IMG/VR virus record: IMGVR_UViG_3300049810_000566
Location: 1 to 21,002 of that record
From: a virus
DNA: 21,002 nt
Reading direction: 5' to 3' (one strand)
Each line of letters begins with the position of its first letter. The stretch's first letter is position 1. Below are positions 17,501 to 21,002 of the stretch, in pieces. The position numbers and the translations under genes were made by a program. The notes beneath the pieces are model-generated. The model did not search any database and was not told the origin of the DNA. It saw nothing but the letters and a program-made list of their open reading frames with translations.

Positions 17501-19619
17501 AAATTCTCGTACTACACGAGCTGGTAACCGTATTACTACTCAGCGTAATAGAGTTGTACAAGACGAAACTATCCGTCAAGTAATTGGTGATCGTGTAGTT
17601 AATATCGCTATCATACCATTCATGAGATCTAAAAAGATCTTCTTTAGAGCAGAAGGTCTAGCACCGAATGTTCAAATGTGGGCGAGATTTGATGGTGTAC
17701 CTGTAAATAGCTGGGTACGTGCCGAAGCTTTCCAAAGATTTGCGGCTACAGAAGCAGAATATGGTAATAGAACCAATAACATCACTCAACACCCTGAAAA
17801 TCCATCTACGTTATTTAGTAATGCTAATGGAGTAGTAGAAGGTTCATTCTTTATTCCATCTCAGCGAACAGGACTAAGATTTAGAACTGGTGAACGTGAG
17901 TTTAAGCTTATGGATATTACTGGTACAAATGAACGTGATGCACTGTCAATTGCAAAAGAAACATTTGAAGCGAACGGCGTGATTGAAACACGTCAACGCG
18001 ATATCTTATCAACTCGTCATATTACTGTACGTGGACAAACATCAGTACGTATTCACGATCCAGTTGCTCAGTCATTCTTTGTAGATAAGAAAGATGGCAT
18101 CTATCTAACTCGACTGCGGTTATTCTTTGCATCAAAAGATAGCACAGTTCCTGTTCAAGTAGAAATTCGGCCGATGGTTAATGGCCACCCATCATCTGAT
18201 ACTGTGTTGCCTGGTTCAATTAAATTTATGAATCCAGCAAATATTATTACTACTAACGATGCAACTAGTCCATCAGACTTTGTGTTTGACGAGCCAGTAT
18301 TCTTACAACCATTTACTGAGTACGCATTTGTTGTAAAGGCTGAATCAACTAATTATAATATTTACATCGCTGAGACAGAGCAGTTCTTCTTAAATTCAAC
18401 TGAAAAGAAAATTACTAAGCAGCCTACATTAGGTTCGTTGTTCTTATCACAGAACTCTACCACGTGGGAACCAGCACAAACAAAAGATGCTATGTTCAGA
18501 CTTTTCCATGCTCAGTTCGACACAGCCGGTGCAACTGTAGTATTAGAAAATGCTCCTATATCTACTAAGCTTGCGCCAACTAATCCAGTTATTTTTGATT
18601 CATCAAGTAGTCGTATTATCATTAATCAACCGAATCATGGCTTTACATCTGGTGATGAAGTTTCTATAACTGGACTTGATTCTGCTACAAACTATGGACA
18701 GAATCTCTTAGGCGAAGATGTGATGGGTGCAAGAACAATCATCGATGTTGATGAAGATAACTTTACATTCACTGCTGGTGGTGGTAAATCAAACAACGCC
18801 GGAAGATTTGCATTTGGTGGTAACGATGTAATCACAACTCGTAACATGATGTTCGAAACAGTTGTACCGTTCCTTGAGCCTTTACAGCCTCAGAATACTG
18901 GCATTTCTCTTGCTGGTAAATTTACTTCTGGTAAATCTCATGCTGGCACAGAAACTCCATTCTTAAAGGATGTAGTTGATGTAGATTTAGAATTAAGAGA
19001 AAACAATGCATTCACAGTTCCAAAAATGATAGGAAATCGTGGCCTTGAAATTGCTAATTTAGGAGCAGCAGTTAAATCTGCTACACTATCTGTAGGATTA
19101 TCAACAGCAAATCCAGATGTGTGCCCAATGCTTGATATGCAAAGAGCTTCAATGTTCTTAATTCATAACCATATTGATCAGCAAGATTCGGCAAATGCAC
19201 CAGTTAGTGCACCGCCACATAATACACCGATCTTCTTTGGAGATGAAACAACTGTTACTTCTGGTAGTCACATTGGTAAACACGTAGTGCGACCAGTTAC
19301 TCTTGAAGAAGCTGCTATCGGTTTGAAAATTCTTATCGGTGCACATCGTCCATCAGTTGCAGATTTTGATCTCTACTATAAAGTTGCTAACGATGGAGAA
19401 AACTTCAACGACATTGCGTGGACAGAAATTGCGAAAGAAGAAAGTTTGCCATCTGATGAGAATCCTAATGTGTTTAGGGATTATAGATATTTAGTCGGTG
19501 GACAAAATGGTCTATCAGCATCATTTACTCGATTTACAATTAAGATTGTAATGAAATCATTAAGCTCGGCAAAACCACCGATATTTAGAGATTTACGAAT
19601 CATCGCGATGGCTGTATAA
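14574..19619 (+). CDS. Very large baseplate/tail structural protein, DUF4815-type
   Basis: The 1681-residue protein begins with a pattern I associate with DUF4815 (PF16075) of marine T4-like phages: HYHRILFNSGKQLQARELTQ (23-42), then IERFGRNIFREGASVVPGG. A beta motif follows (GDTFTGQTSGVACKILEV, 96-113). The middle is beta-rich. A short coiled coil lies at about 787-812 (IQRLEERVDRLEEATALSLL). Next comes NINPFAVITHQGNLTLSPSS with a Trp/Asn-rich stretch (NNWNWAWQGN, near 955), then IPFMRSKKIFFRAEGLAPNV. The last 120 residues end in FTIKIVMKSLSSAKPPIFRD, a C-terminal domain I associate with large phage structural proteins. Membrane segments and enzyme motifs are not visible. It is almost one quarter of the window. 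By position after gp8 it probably forms an outer baseplate part or side fibre, where T4 has gp9-gp12. Exact role unknown. Confidence 0.7.
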   Translation: MPNTFTTSSFATTYKDDFKDSDHYHRILFNSGKQLQARELTQMQTIIQKEIERFGRNIFREGASVVPGGMTVNNKYEFIKIAATTNLPSDTSSMIGDTFTGQTSGVACKILEVIPATGSDPATIYVQYTNRSSVAISGAAIRMSPAENIVGASSGVTLTVQATNTSSNRAIGRGTKASMQTGTFFTQGHFVQADEQEVMISKYDSAPDENVGFVVNQDIVTVSDTLALYDNQGTLPNLTAPGADRYRIQLTLTTESEKDAADTFVFYGKIRDGLLIETVTGTDEYNKIAQFDAIKTQEINGDFIKKPFKIHYDSASGSEFNINISPGTAYVNGYRANKSDPTVIKVDKALTAVTLQNEPISAEFGNYVIINEINGLPDIEDFEEQDLRDDSGFGGSTIGKARVKSVEEDGTNWRYYLMDIQMNAGENFRDVKSLGTSATSFGNLELENTIAVIKDAANNNLLFGFPQSRVKSISDVVLTTQRRLTATADANGNATFPGLGTNEAFENSNQWVFSRVAGGSFSPSGITGNGTQAASITGAPANTAIEVIAQVQKTGILRNKVLTETTVTSTVNTPATGAPFVSLGKADIYSVDRIRAVDSDGADLFADFLADNGARDNFYDVGKIILKSNAKSPVGNIFIRFKYFDHTTPGHYFAANSYTGQLDYGDIPTHTLADGVTRIPLTDVIDFRSRKDDAGVGFSAGTARVNELPVNTSLITIDAEYYMPRFDKLVVDQEANLSIVTGAPSLTPQYAPTPQNTLELYRIEMNAGSKDEEDMVMRNIESKGFTMSDIQRLEERVDRLEEATALSLLEVDVNNLAVFDSAGNDRSKSGFLVDNFSDHSSSFTNNPEFRSSIDPLDRVLRPTFNEENVRLIYDSDLSTNAILKGDNVYIKYTEQTFIDQPEVSQTININPFAVITHQGNLTLSPSSDEWKETVYIAPRVINGGIRLNTNQAFLFNNWNWAWQGNNVNNLRLGQVTNSRTTRAGNRITTQRNRVVQDETIRQVIGDRVVNIAIIPFMRSKKIFFRAEGLAPNVQMWARFDGVPVNSWVRAEAFQRFAATEAEYGNRTNNITQHPENPSTLFSNANGVVEGSFFIPSQRTGLRFRTGEREFKLMDITGTNERDALSIAKETFEANGVIETRQRDILSTRHITVRGQTSVRIHDPVAQSFFVDKKDGIYLTRLRLFFASKDSTVPVQVEIRPMVNGHPSSDTVLPGSIKFMNPANIITTNDATSPSDFVFDEPVFLQPFTEYAFVVKAESTNYNIYIAETEQFFLNSTEKKITKQPTLGSLFLSQNSTTWEPAQTKDAMFRLFHAQFDTAGATVVLENAPISTKLAPTNPVIFDSSSSRIIINQPNHGFTSGDEVSITGLDSATNYGQNLLGEDVMGARTIIDVDEDNFTFTAGGGKSNNAGRFAFGGNDVITTRNMMFETVVPFLEPLQPQNTGISLAGKFTSGKSHAGTETPFLKDVVDVDLELRENNAFTVPKMIGNRGLEIANLGAAVKSATLSVGLSTANPDVCPMLDMQRASMFLIHNHIDQQDSANAPVSAPPHNTPIFFGDETTVTSGSHIGKHVVRPVTLEEAAIGLKILIGAHRPSVADFDLYYKVANDGENFNDIAWTEIAKEESLPSDENPNVFRDYRYLVGGQNGLSASFTRFTIKIVMKSLSSAKPPIFRDLRIIAMAV

Positions 19620-19825
19620 TGAGAAAGTTTGCAAAGGTAGAAGGATCACAAACTTTAGTTAGAGACTTAAATACAGGTGCTATACTAAATACAGATAAAT
19701 CTACTCTCGATAAAGCAAGAGAAGCAAAAGCTTTAAGGCAAAAGAAAAATCAAGAATTTGACGAACTTAAAGGCGAAGTCAAAGAAATGAAAGAAATGTT
19801 AACTAAACTGATAGAGAAACTATAA
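19619..19825 (+). CDS. Small coiled-coil protein
   Basis: This 68-residue protein begins with a short beta-like start (MRKFAKVEGSQTLVRDLNTG) and ends in a long charged helix with leucine and methionine spacing typical of a coiled coil (FDELKGEVKEMKEMLTKLIE). The gene is real by context: it overlaps both neighbours by one base (TAATG at 19617-19621 and 19823-19827) and has the same strand and composition. Its function is not recognised. Possible roles are a trimerisation adaptor or fibre chaperone for the large protein before it or the fibre-like proteins after it. That is inference only. Confidence 0.72.
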   Translation: MRKFAKVEGSQTLVRDLNTGAILNTDKSTLDKAREAKALRQKKNQEFDELKGEVKEMKEMLTKLIEKL

Positions 19826-20379
19826 TGGCACGTTTTATACAAGTCAGCTTAACTAATCCTATAGGAACATGGGTTCAAAAGACAAATGCACTAAGCGGCT
19901 TTGTAGGTGATCTTGATGATCTAAATCCAGCAATTAGACAAATTGTTCCAGCCGTTGACTCTAATGTAGTTACAGTTTTGAACTACCTTGATTCATCTCT
20001 CTCGCAGATGCAAGATAGTGTGAATATGGCATATATGAAACTGGATTCAGGTGATTTCGGTTTAATTCGGGTCGATAGCGCTATTATTGGTTACTTACAA
20101 GTAGATAGTGGTTACTTTGGCTATTTACAAGCGAACAGCGCAGACATTACTTATCTTACTGCAGATAGCGCAACAATTAACGGCGAACTCAGAGTTGAGC
20201 GATTAGTAGTATTTGGCACAGATTCTAACAATTCTGTAGTGCTACCTTATGGTGCTATAGATAGTGCAGAGATCCATGATAGCGCTGTAAGATCTAGACA
20301 TTTCCAGAACTTAGTAACGACTCTTATTCTAGATTCTCAAGGACAAACATTAAAGACAATATATTCACCAGGTAAATAG
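19825..20379 (+). CDS. Decapeptide-repeat fibre-like protein
   Basis: The 184-residue protein has an N-terminal part (1-70) with a likely helical segment (VLNYLDSSLSQMQDSVNMAY). Five tandem ten-residue repeats follow at residues 73-122, with DS or NS at 74, 84, 94, 104 and 114 and a following GYLQ-type turn (VDSGYFGYLQ). The C-terminal part is DS-rich and ends in LVTTLILDSQGQTLKTIYSPGK. Strict ten-residue spacing suggests a short beta-helix or beta-prism shaft of a trimeric fibre, probably a baseplate or tail decoration. No enzyme motif or signal peptide is visible. It overlaps the preceding gene as TAATG, and the next gene starts 3 bases after its stop. Confidence 0.75.
   Translation: MARFIQVSLTNPIGTWVQKTNALSGFVGDLDDLNPAIRQIVPAVDSNVVTVLNYLDSSLSQMQDSVNMAYMKLDSGDFGLIRVDSAIIGYLQVDSGYFGYLQANSADITYLTADSATINGELRVERLVVFGTDSNNSVVLPYGAIDSAEIHDSAVRSRHFQNLVTTLILDSQGQTLKTIYSPGK
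20041..20190 (+). repeat. Five ten-residue repeats (DS-phased)
   Basis: This part of the 184-residue gene encodes five units of exactly ten residues with consensus [VA]-D-S-[GA]-x-[FI]-x-Y-L-[QT]. The DNA repeats are imperfect, so the units have diverged while the protein period stays exact. That points to selection for a regular fold. Confidence 0.75.
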
Positions 20380-20382
20380 ATT

Positions 20383-21002
20383 ATGACATTACGAAGACCT
20401 TTATATTATACTGATAGTGGCAATATCAAAGAAATGAGTGATATTGAATTAGCTGATGTGCATGCTGAAGCAAAAAGATTCTATCTGAACAATCCACCAG
20501 TACAATTAACAGTAGTTAACAGTGGCGGCAGCTTAGGTAATATTAGTCAATCACAAGTTATTGCTGGTGCAGCCACTAATAACAGTAAATCTGTAAGTAG
20601 AAATAGTCCTGGTGGTATTAGCGTAGAAACTATTAACTATTCTCGTGTTAACCAAACGAAAGCTGCACCTCCGTTTGGAGCTAATGGAAATTTTAATCTT
20701 ACTACACTTAAGGGTAATTTAGGTACTAATTGGCCTGTATTTTATAATGATAGTGGTAATTTTGAACCATTCACTGATTCAGATTTTATAGACACATTTG
20801 CTAATCCTGTAATTCAAGAACTTGGTGCAGCTAATAGTGATCCACTATATGTTATTGGAGAAAGCGCTGGCGTTGTTAGTGGTAGATATACTAAAGTTTC
20901 TAATACTCCAGTTTACACAGATCTTATTGCAAATATATCGGCGTATAATTCAGGCAATTTGCCAGAAACTAAAAGACAAAGTATAACTGTACAAAACTGG
21001 TA
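20383..21002 (+). CDS. Structural protein, 3' end missing
   Basis: An open frame starts at the ATG at 20383 and runs without a stop to the right edge (206 full codons). It begins MTLRRPLYYTDSGNIKEMSD and continues with a helix (IELADVHAEAKRFYL), then PPVQLTVVNSGGSLGNISQS and a Gly/Asn/Ser/Thr-rich beta-like stretch. Later it has DSDFIDTFANPVIQELG and SGRYTKVSNTPVYTD. I associate the RRPLYY start and the SGGSL turn with virion structural genes downstream of the baseplate in marine T4-like phages, but I cannot name it. The start is chosen because it is the first ATG, 3 bases after the previous stop. No strong ribosome-binding site is visible, so coupling is likely. The DSG motif near the start fits the neighbouring fibre-like proteins. 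Confidence 0.7.
   Translation, partial: MTLRRPLYYTDSGNIKEMSDIELADVHAEAKRFYLNNPPVQLTVVNSGGSLGNISQSQVIAGAATNNSKSVSRNSPGGISVETINYSRVNQTKAAPPFGANGNFNLTTLKGNLGTNWPVFYNDSGNFEPFTDSDFIDTFANPVIQELGAANSDPLYVIGESAGVVSGRYTKVSNTPVYTDLIANISAYNSGNLPETKRQSITVQNW

Noticed and set aside
1-21002. tRNA genes, CRISPR arrays, insertion sequences, anti-phage or auxiliary metabolic genes
   Set aside because: Virion genes fill the window on one strand with gaps of at most 50 bases, and none of these features was seen.

Overview
The window is a stretch of the virion-structure region of a T4-like contractile-tailed bacteriophage. All sixteen genes are on the + strand and tightly packed, and no host-type gene is visible. 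The DNA is AT-rich. Several proteins are of kinds I associate with marine T4-like myoviruses (cyanophage and pelagiphage relatives): a DUF4815-type 1681-residue protein, fibre proteins rich in the dipeptide DS, and a fibre N-terminus containing GNDGLGDDLRTGATKIN. The host cannot be read from the sequence. Both ends cut through a gene.

Layout: (1) 1-4007 holds the tube cap/initiator (gp48/gp54-like, 5' end missing), the wedge protein gp53, a gp27-like hub and a gp5-like OB-fold plus lysozyme protein. (2) 4004-7925 holds a 605-residue protein with a degenerate amidase/PGRP-like domain, a beta-helical spike protein and an unrecognised 197-residue protein. (3) 7951-11321 holds the wedge core gp25, gp6 and a short gp7/gpI-like protein. 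(4) 11372-20379 holds a 609-residue fibre/adhesin-like protein, gp8, the 1681-residue DUF4815-type protein, a 68-residue coiled-coil protein and a 184-residue decapeptide-repeat protein. (5) From 20383 to the right edge lies the start of another structural protein.

Together these genes encode most of a baseplate: central hub and spike, wedges, the start of the tube, and peripheral fibres or decorations. Two exact matches to the T4 late promoter core TATAAATA occur, each in one of the only two intergenic gaps longer than 10 bases. They divide the window into an upstream hub/spike transcript that starts outside the window, a gp25-gp6-gp7 wedge-core unit, and a fibre-gp8-large-protein unit. Most other gene junctions overlap as TAATG or ATGA, which suggests translational coupling.

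The most notable points are these. The T4 gp5 spike functions are split over separate genes, with a different lysozyme fold replacing the T4 one. An amidase-like domain next to the lysozyme appears to have lost its zinc ligands. Small beta modules seem to be inserted into the conserved baseplate proteins gp53, gp8 and the large protein. No tRNA, CRISPR array, insertion sequence or clear terminator was seen, and no gene-free stretch exceeds 50 bases.
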